The position numbers were made by a program, and so were the translations under genes. This document shows, one piece after another, positions 33,306 to 43,000 of a stretch of DNA of 64,000 bases. The stretch spans positions 1-64,000 of the forward strand of contig NZ_CAKAPD010000012.1 in the NCBI RefSeq assembly GCF_916715725.1, in the 5' to 3' direction. The stretch is from an uncultured Rothia sp. (GTDB taxonomy: Bacteria; Actinomycetota; Actinomycetes; Actinomycetales; Micrococcaceae). The notes beneath the pieces were generated by a model. That model searched no databases and had not been told where the DNA came from. It was given only the letters and a program-made list of their open reading frames with translations. The first letter of the stretch is position 1. Each line of letters starts with the position of its first letter.

Positions 33306-35252
33306 CTACCAGAGCTCGTCCTCCGCACCGTAGGCAGCAAGTTCCTCACGAATCACCGACATCGACACCGAAGAGGAGTACCCGCGGCGAGCCAGCATCC
33401 CCAGCAGTCGGCGGGTCACCTTATCCTTTTCAGCGCGGTCGCTCAAATCCATACCGGGGCGCAGCTTCTTACGCACCAGCTCGGCGGCGTCCTCACGTTC
33501 CTGCTCGTCGGTGCGCTGAGCCAGGGCGTTCTCTGCCTCTTCACCGCGCACCCCGCGTTCAGCGAGCTCGCGGCGTAGCGCGGCGCGGGAGAGCTTCTTG
33601 GTGCGGCTCTTCTGCGCCACAAAGCTTTGGGCGTATTCGGCGTCATCAATGAGTTTTGCAGCCTCGAACTTATCGAGCAGCGGCTCAATGAGCTCGGCCT
33701 CGAAGCCTTCTGCCTGCAGCTTCTTACGCAGCTGACCTCGGGTTTTTGCCGAGTACGCCAGCTGGTTGTACACGATGGTTTTAGCGCGCGTGTACGGGTC
33801 TGTTTCTTCCGCGGCTCGGGCGGCACGCACCTTCTGCTTCCAGGAGGTCACAGCGCCTTCCGCCTGTGAGGAAGCGCTTCCCTTCTGAAAACCGCGTGTC
33901 GGAGAACCGCCCTTTGGGGATCCAGCCGAAGCGGCACGGCGCTTGCCAATACCGACGCCCTGTGCTTCCTCCTCGGCAATACCGCGAATGAGTGCTTCTT
34001 CGGCGGGGGTGAGTTCTTCATTCAAGCTACTTCCCTCCCTAAATAGGTTGCTCCCCGAGCCGCGGCCCGCAGGACTCTTGCGGGTTTCCTCGTCGTCATT
34101 TCGAGCCCCGAAGGCGGGCGCGTAGGGCGAGCGGCTCCGCATTTTCTCTTGCTGCGCCGCACTCATGCGGCGGAACCCGCGCTTGTAGTCGGTGTTCTTG
34201 GAGGCGCGCGAAGACTTGCGTTTCTTCTGCTTATCCCGCTGAGCGGCTTGCCTCTCGATTTCTTCCTTCTCTTCGGCGGTGAGCCCCGATCCGATGGAGG
34301 CGGCACCGGCTCGACTCATGCGCCCCGCCGCCATAGGGCGCGGTTCGGCGCCGCCGGGGGTAAAAGCACGAACGGGCGCTTCGTCAATGGAGATGGCGGG
34401 CAGGTTCGGGTCAACGAGCAGGCTGCGGCGCTGCGACTCGCCGTCTTTCCCAAAGCCTGATGGCACAGCATCGGAAAGTACAGCGCCGGAGGGCACAGCC
34501 TGCAGGGGCAGCTCGGGTACGCGGAACTCCCCGGCGTAGTCGCCGCCGTTATCGCGGGCAATGCTTTCTTCAACAAAGCCGTGCGCGGCGGGGTGCCAGT
34601 CCGGGAACTCCTCAGCGACTACCGAATCCGCGGCCCTGTTCCGCACCCACTTTTTGGGTGCGTTTTCTGCGGACGCTAACTTCTTCTTAGCCGCTGGCTT
34701 CTTCTGAGGCGCGGGCTTTTCAGCCTGCCGCGCTTTCGGCTTAGGTTTCTGGGGTGCGGTTTCTTGGCCCCCATGCTTCTTCGCTATCGCGTCTGCGGGT
34801 GCCGCTTCGTCCGAGGGTACCCAATATTCCCCCGCGTACTCTGCTTCAGGGTACAAAGGCTCTGCCGGATAGGGAGGTTCGTCCTCATAGGGAGGTTCAC
34901 CCTCATAGGGAGGCTCATCAGGGTATGGGGGCTCTTCCTCATACGGGGGCTCTTCAACAGCGGGAACAGTAGCCTGCGGCGCCTCCCAGTTGAGGGTGGG
35001 CTCCGCCAGGGCGGCGGGCACCTCAAAATTGAGTGCCTCGAAGCCGCCTACCTCAACCGGCGGGGCTGCAGGTTCAAAGGAAATAGCAGACTCAAAGGAA
35101 ACAGAGGCTGAGAATACAGAATCACCAAGCACTGAGGAACCGAAGTGCGGTTCGGTCGCATCCAGCGCCGCAAAACCGGCGTCGCCATCACGCGCGCTGT
35201 TTCGCTCGCGCTCTTCATGACCGTTCTGTTCCGTCATGCGCTGTTCCGTCAT
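33306..35252 (-). CDS. recX: RecX with a very long N-terminal extension
   Basis: 648 residues, whereas RecX is usually 150-270. The last ~164 residues (about 485-648) are the helix-repeat RecX domain (YNQLAYSAKTRGQLRKKL...DDAEYAQSFV), which binds RecA filaments and limits their activity. The rest is low complexity: an Ala/Glu-rich N-terminus, five to six PPY-containing 6-residue repeats (residues 101-138), a Lys/Pro-rich basic block (about 165-190), and further Arg/Ser-rich sequence. AGGAGGAA precedes the ATG at 35252; the ORF extends to 35363 without a signal. It is 211 bases downstream of recA. Confidence 0.9.
   Translation of the reverse strand: MTEQRMTEQNGHEERERNSARDGDAGFAALDATEPHFGSSVLGDSVFSASVSFESAISFEPAAPPVEVGGFEALNFEVPAALAEPTLNWEAPQATVPAVEEPPYEEEPPYPDEPPYEGEPPYEDEPPYPAEPLYPEAEYAGEYWVPSDEAAPADAIAKKHGGQETAPQKPKPKARQAEKPAPQKKPAAKKKLASAENAPKKWVRNRAADSVVAEEFPDWHPAAHGFVEESIARDNGGDYAGEFRVPELPLQAVPSGAVLSDAVPSGFGKDGESQRRSLLVDPNLPAISIDEAPVRAFTPGGAEPRPMAAGRMSRAGAASIGSGLTAEEKEEIERQAAQRDKQKKRKSSRASKNTDYKRGFRRMSAAQQEKMRSRSPYAPAFGARNDDEETRKSPAGRGSGSNLFREGSSLNEELTPAEEALIRGIAEEEAQGVGIGKRRAASAGSPKGGSPTRGFQKGSASSQAEGAVTSWKQKVRAARAAEETDPYTRAKTIVYNQLAYSAKTRGQLRKKLQAEGFEAELIEPLLDKFEAAKLIDDAEYAQSFVAQKSRTKKLSRAALRRELAERGVRGEEAENALAQRTDEQEREDAAELVRKKLRPGMDLSDRAEKDKVTRRLLGMLARRGYSSSVSMSVIREELAAYGAEDELW
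34842..34952 (-). repeat. 18-bp tandem repeats encoding PPY hexads in recX
   Basis: About six imperfect 18-bp units translate into PPYEEE, PPYPDE, PPYEGE, PPYEDE, PPYPAE and PLYPEA. Such repeats may vary in number between strains. Confidence 0.85.
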
Positions 35253-35387
35253 GTTCAGTTCCTCCTCTCCCCTGTGTTGGGTCGCTTGATGGCCCGTGCG
35301 CCGGGCTATACGGCGCTCCCCCATTGTAACGAGGCGCTGTCCCGGCACCCGCTGGCGCTCCATTTAACGCACCCCCCGTTAACGACA

Positions 35388-35428
35388 GATTGCCGTGCAC
35401 CGTGCGGAATGCACAGCACACGGCAATC
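35388..35428 (-). terminator. Hairpin between recA and recX
   Basis: Ten-bp arms (35388-35397 and 35419-35428) around a 21-base loop, 36 bases after the recA stop; no long T run. It may only partly stop transcription, as is known for recA-recX pairs elsewhere. Confidence 0.55.
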
Positions 35429-35463
35429 AGTCGTGGTGTTAGCAAGAAGCTACGTGGGCGGGT

Positions 35464-36567
35464 TTAGAACTCCTCAGCCAGCTCGTCCAGCGGGTCGTTA
35501 CCCTCGGACTCAGCAGCTGCCTGCTCGTCAGCTTCTTCCTCAATGATGCCCAGCTTCACCAGAACCTTGTACTGCAGTTCCTCGGTGAGCTCGGGGTTGT
35601 CCTTGAGCAGCTTACGAACGTTCTCGCGGCCCTGGCCCAGCTGCTCACCGTCGTAGGTGAACCATGCGCCGGACTTCTTGACGATGTCGTTCTCCACCGC
35701 CAGGTCCAGGATGCCGCCCTCAACGGAGATGCCCTCACCGTAGAGAATATCGAACTCAGCCTGCTTGAAGGGCGGAGCCATCTTGTTCTTCACGATCTTG
35801 GCGCGGGTGCGGTTACCGATCGGGTTAGCGCCGTCCTTGAGGGTCTCAATGCGGCGGATGTCGATACGGACCGAAGCGTAGAACTTCAGCGCCTTACCAC
35901 CGGTGGTGGTTTCGGGAGAGCCGAAGAAGACGCCAATCTTCTCACGCAGCTGGTTGATGAAGATTGCGGTGGTGCCGGTTGCGGAGAGGCGGCCGGTAAT
36001 CTTACGCAGCGCCTGGCTCATGAGGCGAGCCTGCAGACCCACGTGGGAGTCACCCATGTCGCCTTCAATTTCGGCGCGGGGTACCAGCGCGGCAACGGAG
36101 TCGACGACCACGATATCAACGGCGCCGGAACCAACCAGCATGTCCATGATTTCCAGCGCCTGCTCACCGGTGTCGGGCTGAGAGACCAGCAGCTGGTCGA
36201 TGTCCACGCCCAGCTTAGCCGCGTAAATCGGGTCCAGCGCGTGCTCGGCGTCAATGAACGCTGCCACGCCGCCTGCCTTCTGAACGTTCGCTACAGCGTG
36301 CAGTGCAACGGTGGTCTTACCGGAGGACTCGGGACCGTAAATCTCGATGACGCGGCCGCGGGGCAGACCGCCAATACCCAGAGCGGCATCCAGAGCGATA
36401 GCGCCGGTGGAGATAACCTCGGTCTTGGTGATTTCCTTATCGCCCAGGCGCATGACTGCACCCTTGCCGTAGTTCTTATCGATCTGTGCCATCACGGCTT
36501 CAAGTGCCTTGGCGCGACCCTCTTCGGGAACGCGAGCTACGCTCTGAGACTTGGTGTTCTTAGCCAC
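35464..36567 (-). CDS. recA: Recombinase RecA
   Basis: 367 residues. Forms filaments on single-stranded DNA, drives strand exchange and triggers LexA cleavage. Walker A GPESSGKTT at 78-86, the VVVDSVAALVPRAE motif for Walker B, the L2 loop region NQLREKIGVFFGSPETTTGG, and an acidic C-terminus (EEEADEQAAAESEGNDPLDELAEEF). Length is typical. Preceded by DUF3046 and followed by recX. Confidence 0.98.
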   Translation of the reverse strand: MAKNTKSQSVARVPEEGRAKALEAVMAQIDKNYGKGAVMRLGDKEITKTEVISTGAIALDAALGIGGLPRGRVIEIYGPESSGKTTVALHAVANVQKAGGVAAFIDAEHALDPIYAAKLGVDIDQLLVSQPDTGEQALEIMDMLVGSGAVDIVVVDSVAALVPRAEIEGDMGDSHVGLQARLMSQALRKITGRLSATGTTAIFINQLREKIGVFFGSPETTTGGKALKFYASVRIDIRRIETLKDGANPIGNRTRAKIVKNKMAPPFKQAEFDILYGEGISVEGGILDLAVENDIVKKSGAWFTYDGEQLGQGRENVRKLLKDNPELTEELQYKVLVKLGIIEEEADEQAAAESEGNDPLDELAEEF

Positions 36568-36957
36568 GGTAGTACCTCGTTCTTTGTGTTGTCAGTGGTT
36601 GACGGGAGTAATGTTTCTTCGGAATCGGTGGGACTCGTAATCGAGACCTTGAAGGTTTTGGCCTACCGGTTCCTTCTGAGACTACTCTAGGGTCACAGCC
36701 TGACAGGATAAGGCCATTTTTTAAAATCTGTGGAAAACTTTGAAGATTTTTCCGAAAAATTCCTGATGTGGAAAAGTCTAGCACGAGTCGAACAAAATTA
36801 CGACCCAGTTTCGAATAAATCGGATAGTGTTTCGGCATATATTTTCGAAAATCCCCAGATTATCGGCTAATTATTCGAAAATACCTCCCGCGCAGGCGCT
36901 AGCACTCGAACAAACGGCAGGCCCCGCCCCTACGTTAGAAAACGCCAGACTTACCGA
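36568..36957. promoter_or_regulatory. recA upstream region with TTCGAA palindromes
   Basis: 390 bp, A/T-rich between 36720 and 36890, no gene supported. TTCGAA occurs at 36810, 36844 and 36874 (34 and 30 bases apart), the latter two inside longer palindrome-like A/T context, and a TCGAAC half-site lies at 36788. I find no full CGAACN4GTTCG box, so LexA control is not shown. Confidence 0.5.
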
Positions 36958-37185
36958 CTAGCGCAACGGCTCCTTATCGGGACCCAGGCGGCGCTCCTGC
37001 GGAATCTCCTGCTCCTCACAGATCGCAAGCCACACATCCTTCGGGTTAACGCCCTGGTCCAGCGCCTCCGCAGCGGTCACATGGCCCAGCGACCCTAGCA
37101 CCAAGTCACGCGCCAGCACTGGCGCATACCCGGCACCGAACTCATACTCCATGCACGCCCAAAATTCGCTCAGCTTCACAAGCAT
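36958..37185 (-). CDS. DUF3046 protein
   Basis: 75 residues with the DUF3046 pattern (LSEFWACMEYEFGAGYAPVLARDLVLGSLG...TAAEALDQGVNPKDVWLAICE). This small family is found beside recA across actinobacteria; function unknown. The start ATG at 37185 follows a GAGGAAT ribosome-binding site. It lies between clgR and recA. Confidence 0.88.
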   Translation of the reverse strand: MLVKLSEFWACMEYEFGAGYAPVLARDLVLGSLGHVTAAEALDQGVNPKDVWLAICEEQEIPQERRLGPDKEPLR

Positions 37186-37239
37186 TCCTCCGTTTCACCG
37201 CTAGTTCGCTTCATAATTCGTCGCATTAGCCAAGAATAA

Positions 37240-37283
37240 GCGATGCCGCGCACCCCCACCTTACGGGGGATGCACGGCATCGC
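37240..37283 (-). terminator. Hairpin after clgR
   Basis: Long interrupted stem: GCGATGCCG/CGGCATCGC outside and CCCCC/GGGGG inside. It follows the clgR stop by 33 bases and lies ahead of DUF3046. Confidence 0.7.
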
Positions 37284-37315
37284 TTCACGTTTAGCGCGGC
37301 ATGTGCCGCTTCTCG

Positions 37316-37723
37316 TTACTTCGAGAGAATGTAGTAATCGCTCTTGTACTGCTCGGACATCTCAGCCGGAACAGTATCCGGGATCTGAACGCCCTCGAGA
37401 ACCGCCATACGGTCGGCAACCTCACGCAGCATCTGGGACATCGGAATGTCCAGAGCCTGGCAAATCCACGCCAGCAGTTCGGAGGAAGCTTCCTTCTGAC
37501 CGCGCTCAACTTCGCTCAGGTAACCGAGGGAAACACGGGCACGCTGGGAAACCTCGCGCAGGGTGCGGCCCTGACGCTGGCGAACATCGCGAAGAACCTC
37601 ACCGATTGCCTGTCGCAGGGGAACAACCTTAGCTTCCTCAACGACCGGGGCGACCTGTCGGGGGGTCTCCTCGATTTCCTTCCACTTAGTAATGCCATTA
37701 ATCGATACGCGCTGCTTAGCCAT
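37316..37723 (-). CDS. clgR: ClgR-type helix-turn-helix regulator
   Basis: 135 residues. An XRE-like helix-turn-helix, TLREVSQRARVSLGYLSEVER (about residues 52-74), with the strongly conserved stretch GQKEASSELLAWICQALDIP. ClgR activates clp protease and other stress genes in actinobacteria and sits between pncC/cinA and recA. The N-terminal ~30 residues are an extra extension. The C-terminus lacks the usual Ala-Ala degradation tag and ends YYILSK. Confidence 0.88.
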   Translation of the reverse strand: MAKQRVSINGITKWKEIEETPRQVAPVVEEAKVVPLRQAIGEVLRDVRQRQGRTLREVSQRARVSLGYLSEVERGQKEASSELLAWICQALDIPMSQMLREVADRMAVLEGVQIPDTVPAEMSEQYKSDYYILSK

Positions 37724-38013
37724 GAGCTTCTATATCACTTTCCTGAGTAGGTATTCCCGACCTGCGGGACTGTACAGAGTTAAGCCTAACTGATTTTTGG
37801 GGCGCGGGCTAGGAGCCTCGCCATTTTCGTTCTCTTCTTAAGGCTTGTATCTATTCAAACAGGCGAACCTATGCCTTTATTCCTGCGGAGCTGAAAGAAC
37901 CCTGTGAATATATTTGAGCCGTAAAACTTTTTCTCAGGTAGGCGCCGCGCAGGCGACTACACAGCCGCTTCAGGCACCGCACAGCACAGCACAGCCCAGC
38001 ACAGCCCCGCCCG

Positions 38014-38604
38014 CTACGCCAGCTCGTTCTCCAGAACCCCACCGGCACCGCCGCGCACCGCACGCGCCAGCAGAGCAATCGCATCCGCGCTCGCCGCCGC
38101 ACGAATCTGCGCCCGGTCCCCCGAATAGTGGCGTTCAAACACCTCAGAACCGCCCGGGGAACACACACCGATATAGACCGTGCCCACCGGCTGGCCATCC
38201 GCAGGATCAGGACCGGCAACGCCCGTGGTCGACACCGCATAATCGGCACCGCACACGCGCGCCGCACCGACCGCCATCTGCACCGCCACCGCAGGATGCA
38301 CCGCACCCTCACGCGCCAGCAGCTGAGCGTCCACGCCCAACACCTGAGCCTTCACCTCGTAGGCATAGGAAATCACGCCGCCGCGGTAATACGCGGATGC
38401 GCCCGGCACCGTACAAATCGCGCCGCCCACATCCCCGCCGGTCAGCGACTCAGCCGTCGCCACCAGCACCGGGCCCTCCTGGGAGGCACGCAACCGCACC
38501 GCATCGCGGAGCAGCAGCGCCGCCGCCTCCGGGGTGCCGGAGAAAACCTCAGCGGAGGAAAGCTCAAGGGACAGAGCATCTTCAAGTACGAGGGGAACCA
38601 TCAT
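38014..38604 (-). CDS. pncC: CinA-family nicotinamide-nucleotide amidohydrolase
   Basis: 196 residues comprising only the CinA C-terminal domain (VATAESLTGGDVGGAICTVPGASAYYRGG...STTGVAGPDPADGQPVGTVYIG). These enzymes deamidate NMN in NAD recycling; the N-terminal molybdopterin-like domain of full CinA is absent. AAGGAGAGA precedes a pair of ATGs, so the start may be one codon later. It lies between pgsA and clgR in the standard actinobacterial order. Confidence 0.92.
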   Translation of the reverse strand: MMVPLVLEDALSLELSSAEVFSGTPEAAALLLRDAVRLRASQEGPVLVATAESLTGGDVGGAICTVPGASAYYRGGVISYAYEVKAQVLGVDAQLLAREGAVHPAVAVQMAVGAARVCGADYAVSTTGVAGPDPADGQPVGTVYIGVCSPGGSEVFERHYSGDRAQIRAAASADAIALLARAVRGGAGGVLENELA

Positions 38605-38704
38605 TCTCTCCTTTCAGCGGCGAACCGCCGCCCAAAACCTCACGCGGCACACAACGCACCGCAGGTACAGCGAAGGGGAGCAGCACACGCCACTCCCCTC
38701 GCCT

Positions 38705-39352
38705 CTACATACCGCCGCCCTGGGAGGCCTGAGCCTGCAACCAGTTACGACGCAAAATATACGCATCACGCACATACACCAGGCCGGTCCATACGGTAAT
38801 CGCGGTAACCGCGCCCATCAGAACCCAATCGGGAATCAGCCAGCCAAGGCCCAGCTGACCCAGCGGCAGAAGCATCAGAACCAGCGCCACCGTCTGCAGC
38901 ACGGTCTTAATCTTGCCGCCCTTACTAGCGGCCATCACACCGTACTTAATGACGAACAGACGCATGATCGTAATGCCCCACTCGCGCAGCAGAATCACAA
39001 TCGTGACCCACCACCACAGCTCGCCCAGCGCAGACAGCACAATGAACGCCGCACCGGTGAGGAACTTATCGGCAATCGGGTCAGCAATCTTGCCGAAGCT
39101 CGTAATCAGGTTACGCGAGCGCGCCAGGTAGCCGTCCGCCCAGTCCGTGAGCATGGCAAGAATGAAAATAATCCACGCCAGCCAGCGGTGCGTCGGATCA
39201 GCGGCACCAAAAGTACCGCCCGAAACCAGGGCAACAATGAAGAAAGGAACCGCAATAATACGCAGAACCGTCAACACATTCGGCACATTCCAGTTCGAAG
39301 GCTTCGCTGTGCTGACCGCACCGGCGGGTACGGAATTGCGAGCTTCACTCAT
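38705..39352 (-). CDS. pgsA: CDP-diacylglycerol-glycerol-3-phosphate 3-phosphatidyltransferase
   Basis: 215 residues. Makes phosphatidylglycerophosphate in the membrane. The CDP-alcohol phosphotransferase motif DGx2ARx8Gx3Dx3D is complete in DGYLARSRNLITSFGKIADPIAD. Four or more membrane helices, including VLTVLRIIAVPFFIVALV. Possible -10 TATAAT on the minus strand at 39450-39455. Confidence 0.93.
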   Translation of the reverse strand: MSEARNSVPAGAVSTAKPSNWNVPNVLTVLRIIAVPFFIVALVSGGTFGAADPTHRWLAWIIFILAMLTDWADGYLARSRNLITSFGKIADPIADKFLTGAAFIVLSALGELWWWVTIVILLREWGITIMRLFVIKYGVMAASKGGKIKTVLQTVALVLMLLPLGQLGLGWLIPDWVLMGAVTAITVWTGLVYVRDAYILRRNWLQAQASQGGGM

Positions 39353-39433
39353 AACGGCTCCTTACGGGTAGATGGCTTTCGACGGTGAGAGACCGCGTAC
39401 GCACCGACACCTAAACGTATCGGGGATACGCAA

Positions 39434-39495
39434 ACACCCCGTACCGTCCATTATACGTGTGCCGTAGCAGACATCACAGGGATGATACGGGGTGT
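39434..39495. promoter_or_regulatory. pgsA upstream region with inverted repeat
   Basis: Ten-base inverted arms (39434-39443 and 39486-39495) enclose a TATAAT hexamer on the minus strand (39450-39455). A suitable -35 is weak. The arms may alternatively form a hairpin after ftsK. Confidence 0.35.
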
Positions 39496-39564
39496 ATGTC
39501 GCACGCTCACTCGGCTGAGTGGGTTAGTTGGGCGGGTCAGCTGAGCGGGCAGGGCGCTGAGGCA

Positions 39565-42500
39565 CTAGCGGCCGGTCAGCTGCCAGGCGTCCTCCGAGCC
39601 CTCATCATCGGGCTCATCGAAATAGTCGGTGACCGCCTCGCCCGGGTCTACCGCGTTCGCGTACGGGTCGGCAGCCGGAGGCTCCTCACCGCGAATACGT
39701 GCCAGGGTTGCCTGAAGGTCATCCGGGCGGATCAGCACCTCACGCGCCTTCGAGCCTTCCGAGGGGCCCACCACGCCCTGCGACTCCAGCAGGTCCATGA
39801 TGCGGCCAGCCTTCGCGAAGCCCATGCGCAGCTTACGCTGCAGCATCGAGGTCGAACCGAACTGGGTCGTAATCACAATCTCCGCCGCCTGCAGCAGATC
39901 GTCGAGGTCATCGCCGATTTCCTCATCAATCTGCTTCTTCGCGGCAGAGACCATCACGTCCTCACGGTAGATGGTCGGCGCCTGCTTCTTCACGTGCTCA
40001 ACCACGGCGTGAATCTCAGATTCAGACACCCACGCGCCCTGAACACGCATCGGCTTCGAGGCACCCATCGGCAGGAAGAGCGCGTCACCCTGACCAATCA
40101 GCTTCTCAGCGCCGGGCTGATCCAGCACCACGCGGGAGTCAGTGACCGAAGAAGTCGCAAAGGCCATACGAGACGGAACGTTCGCCTTAATCAGACCGGT
40201 CACCACATCCACCGACGGACGCTGGGTCGCCAGCACCAGGTGAATACCCGCCGCACGCGCCAGCTGCGTAATACGAACAATCGCCTCTTCCACGTCACGC
40301 GGAGCGACCATCATCAGGTCGGCAAGCTCGTCCACAATCACCAACAGATACGGGTACTCGTGCACCGTGCGCTTGCTACCGGGATCGGGCTGAACCTTAC
40401 CCTCACGCACCGCCTTGTTGAAGTCGTCCACGTGCTTATAGCCGTAATGGGCGAGGTCATCATAGCGGGCGTCCATCTCACGAACCACCCACTGAAGAGC
40501 CTCAGCAGCCTTCTTCGGGTTCGTAATGATGGGCGTAATCAGGTGCGGAATGCCCTCGTATGCGGTCAGCTCCACACGCTTCGGGTCGACCATCACCAGG
40601 CGCACCTGGTCCGGTGTCGCGCGCATCAGAATCGAGGTAATCATCGAGTTCACGAACGAAGACTTACCGGCACCGGTCGCACCGGCAACCAGCATATGCG
40701 GCATCTTCGCAAGGTTCGCCAGCACGAAGCCGCCCTCAACGTCCTTACCCACACCCATGACCATCGGGTGGTGGTTCGCGTGAGCCTGCGGGGAACGCAG
40801 CACGTCGCCCAGCGCAACGGTCTCACGGTCCGTATTCGGAATCTCAATACCAATCGCGGACTTACCCGGAATCGGGGACAGAATACGAACATCCGGGCTC
40901 GCCACAGCGTACGCAATGTTCTTACTCAGCGCGGTCACACGCTCCACCTTCGTGGCGGGACCCAGCTCAATCTCGTAGCGGGTCACGGTCGGGCCGCGCG
41001 AGAAACCGGTGACCTGCGCATCCACCTTGAACTGCTCCAGCACATTCGTCAGAGCCTCAACCACGTGCTCGTTGACCTCGGACGATTCCTTAGCCGGAGG
41101 GCCGGAAACCAGCATCTCCTCCGAGGGCAGCACATAGGTGCCGCGGGAGGACTGCACAACCTGCTCGCCGCGCGCCTGCTCGGTGGTCGCCACCTGAGTG
41201 TTGTTCTGCAACGGGCGGGATGCGCCAGCCTCGGGCGCTCGCGACGCCGCGGGAGCCGCGTTCTTCGGGTGCGCACCCGGCGAGTGCATGCGGGTCGGAA
41301 TCGGAGGCTGAGCCGCAGATGCAGCATGAGCCTGGGGCGCGGAAGCCTGGGCGGCAGACTGCGCGGGGTTCACTACCTGGTGCGGCTTCGTCTGCGGTGC
41401 AGCTTGCTCAGAAGCGCCGAAGCCGTCGTATGCTTCAACGTCAAAGAGGGGTTCCTCACCCGGAATACGGTTCACGCGGCCGTTCGCCACGGCGGCGCGC
41501 TGCACCTGGTCCAGGCGGGCTGCGGGTGCATCCGATGCCTCAACGTCGAAGAGGTCGGGGCTACTCGAATAAGTGCTGTTCTGCGCAGAAGCACCCTGCG
41601 CCGTACCCTGCGCAGCCGGTGCCTGGTTGAGGCGACCGGGCAGGCGGGACAGGCGGTTCGGCTTAGCCGCCGGGCGCGCCTGCTGAGCGGAGTCCTGTGC
41701 CGAATCCTCCGGCTGTACCGGCATCTGCGTAGTCTCCGGGTGAGTCTCATCCACCACGGCGCTCACGAATGCTTCATCACCGGCGTACTCGTCCAGGGAA
41801 GAATCGGTCGACTCAGCGGGAGCAAAGCCCAACCAGCCGCGTAGACGAGAGAACAGGCCGCCAGACTTCTGAGCCGTGCGTGCCGGTTTCTCATCCTCGT
41901 ACAGGTAGCTACGGTCGTGCTCCTCAGCGTTTAAATCCACGGTCTGAGTCGCATCCGAAGGGGTGTCCTTCACGGAGGTTCGAGTCGTGCCGTTGGGCTT
42001 CTCACCCAGAGCCAAACCGACCAGGTGCAGGGTACGCGGCACCACCTGACGAATCGGAGTGTTCGTCAGAACCATCAGACCGGCAATACCCAGCAGCAGG
42101 TGAATCAGAATCTCAACGAACGCAATACCGCCGCTCACACGCACAATGGGGGTGCCCAGCAGCACGCCAGCCACGCCGCCACCAGCCCAGACGGCGTTAA
42201 AACCATCCGCGAAGGTCGGGTGACCCGCATGGCGAGCAAAGAACAGGGAGGTCGCCACCAGCATGATGAAGGAACCCACCGCCACGCGGTTATTACGTTT
42301 AATCAGGTCGGGTCCACGGAAAACGCACCACGCCATGATGAGGCAGAACACTGGAATCAGCAGGGCGCCCTGACCGAAAATACCGCCCAACATGGTGTGC
42401 CAGGCGTCCAGGGGCGCTCGCAACAAACCGAGGGAGGTGTGGGCACGCCAGTTGTACCACTCCACTCCGGCGCTAATCAGGCCGAACAGCAGGATGGTGA

Positions 42501-42744
42501 GCGCGCCGCCGTCGCGGCGGTCTTCGGGCGCAAGGTCGGTGCGCACCGCGCCAATGGAGCGGAAGAGCCCACCGATAGCGTGAGCAATGCTCAGCCAGAC
42601 GGAGGAGATAGCGCCCGCAACAGGGTTCGCCGCGTTGGCACCGCGCTGGGCACCGCCTCGGGAGGTGGTGCGCTTGCGGGTGGTCTTCTTAGTGTTTGCT
42701 TTAGTAGAGGTCGTGTTACGACCCTTCGTGGTCCGTGGAGCCAT
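39565..42744 (-). CDS. ftsK: FtsK/SpoIIIE-type DNA translocase
   Basis: 1059 residues. Moves chromosome ends through the closing septum. Four N-terminal membrane helices (about 45-195), a Pro/Ala/Gln-rich linker (about 270-500), and a RecA-like motor with Walker A GATGAGKSSF near residue 690 and LLVIVDELADLMM. The C-terminal winged-helix gamma domain (TTQFGSTSMLQRKLRMGFAKAGRIMDLLES) that reads KOPS sites is present, then an acidic tail. The ATG follows TACCCT by 7 bases and AAAAGG is adjacent, so the leader is absent or minimal. Confidence 0.96.
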   Translation of the reverse strand: MAPRTTKGRNTTSTKANTKKTTRKRTTSRGGAQRGANAANPVAGAISSVWLSIAHAIGGLFRSIGAVRTDLAPEDRRDGGALTILLFGLISAGVEWYNWRAHTSLGLLRAPLDAWHTMLGGIFGQGALLIPVFCLIMAWCVFRGPDLIKRNNRVAVGSFIMLVATSLFFARHAGHPTFADGFNAVWAGGGVAGVLLGTPIVRVSGGIAFVEILIHLLLGIAGLMVLTNTPIRQVVPRTLHLVGLALGEKPNGTTRTSVKDTPSDATQTVDLNAEEHDRSYLYEDEKPARTAQKSGGLFSRLRGWLGFAPAESTDSSLDEYAGDEAFVSAVVDETHPETTQMPVQPEDSAQDSAQQARPAAKPNRLSRLPGRLNQAPAAQGTAQGASAQNSTYSSSPDLFDVEASDAPAARLDQVQRAAVANGRVNRIPGEEPLFDVEAYDGFGASEQAAPQTKPHQVVNPAQSAAQASAPQAHAASAAQPPIPTRMHSPGAHPKNAAPAASRAPEAGASRPLQNNTQVATTEQARGEQVVQSSRGTYVLPSEEMLVSGPPAKESSEVNEHVVEALTNVLEQFKVDAQVTGFSRGPTVTRYEIELGPATKVERVTALSKNIAYAVASPDVRILSPIPGKSAIGIEIPNTDRETVALGDVLRSPQAHANHHPMVMGVGKDVEGGFVLANLAKMPHMLVAGATGAGKSSFVNSMITSILMRATPDQVRLVMVDPKRVELTAYEGIPHLITPIITNPKKAAEALQWVVREMDARYDDLAHYGYKHVDDFNKAVREGKVQPDPGSKRTVHEYPYLLVIVDELADLMMVAPRDVEEAIVRITQLARAAGIHLVLATQRPSVDVVTGLIKANVPSRMAFATSSVTDSRVVLDQPGAEKLIGQGDALFLPMGASKPMRVQGAWVSESEIHAVVEHVKKQAPTIYREDVMVSAAKKQIDEEIGDDLDDLLQAAEIVITTQFGSTSMLQRKLRMGFAKAGRIMDLLESQGVVGPSEGSKAREVLIRPDDLQATLARIRGEEPPAADPYANAVDPGEAVTDYFDEPDDEGSEDAWQLTGR

Positions 42745-42930
42745 ACCTTTTAGGGTATCAACCTTCCCGTTAATGTACCGATTCTTTCGTTATCAGTGAG
42801 CTAAAAAGTGCGCCCCGCCGGCACCTATGAGGGCATCGATAAGGCGCTAATGAGGCGGTTCTCCCCCACCGTGTTCGCTTTCGCGTAGCTTTCGCACAAC
42901 TTTCGCCCATGCGTTCTGCAGATACACAGC

Positions 42931-42963
42931 AGGCGGGGCCGACACAACGTATCGACCCCGCCT
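42931..42963 (-). terminator. Hairpin after RNase J
   Basis: AGGCGGGG/CCCCGCCT stem with a 17-base loop, 38 bases after the stop at 43001 and before ftsK. Confidence 0.6.
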
Positions 42964-43000
42964 TTTCGCTGTTTACGGACAGCTAGCCTCGCGCAGAGTG

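Noticed and set aside
34842..34952. Mobile element or phage repeat
   Set aside because: The repeats stay in frame within recX and there are no inverted ends or transposase genes.
39457..41844. 795-codon plus-strand frame opposite ftsK
   Set aside because: Composition typical of an antisense shadow; ftsK is fully supported.
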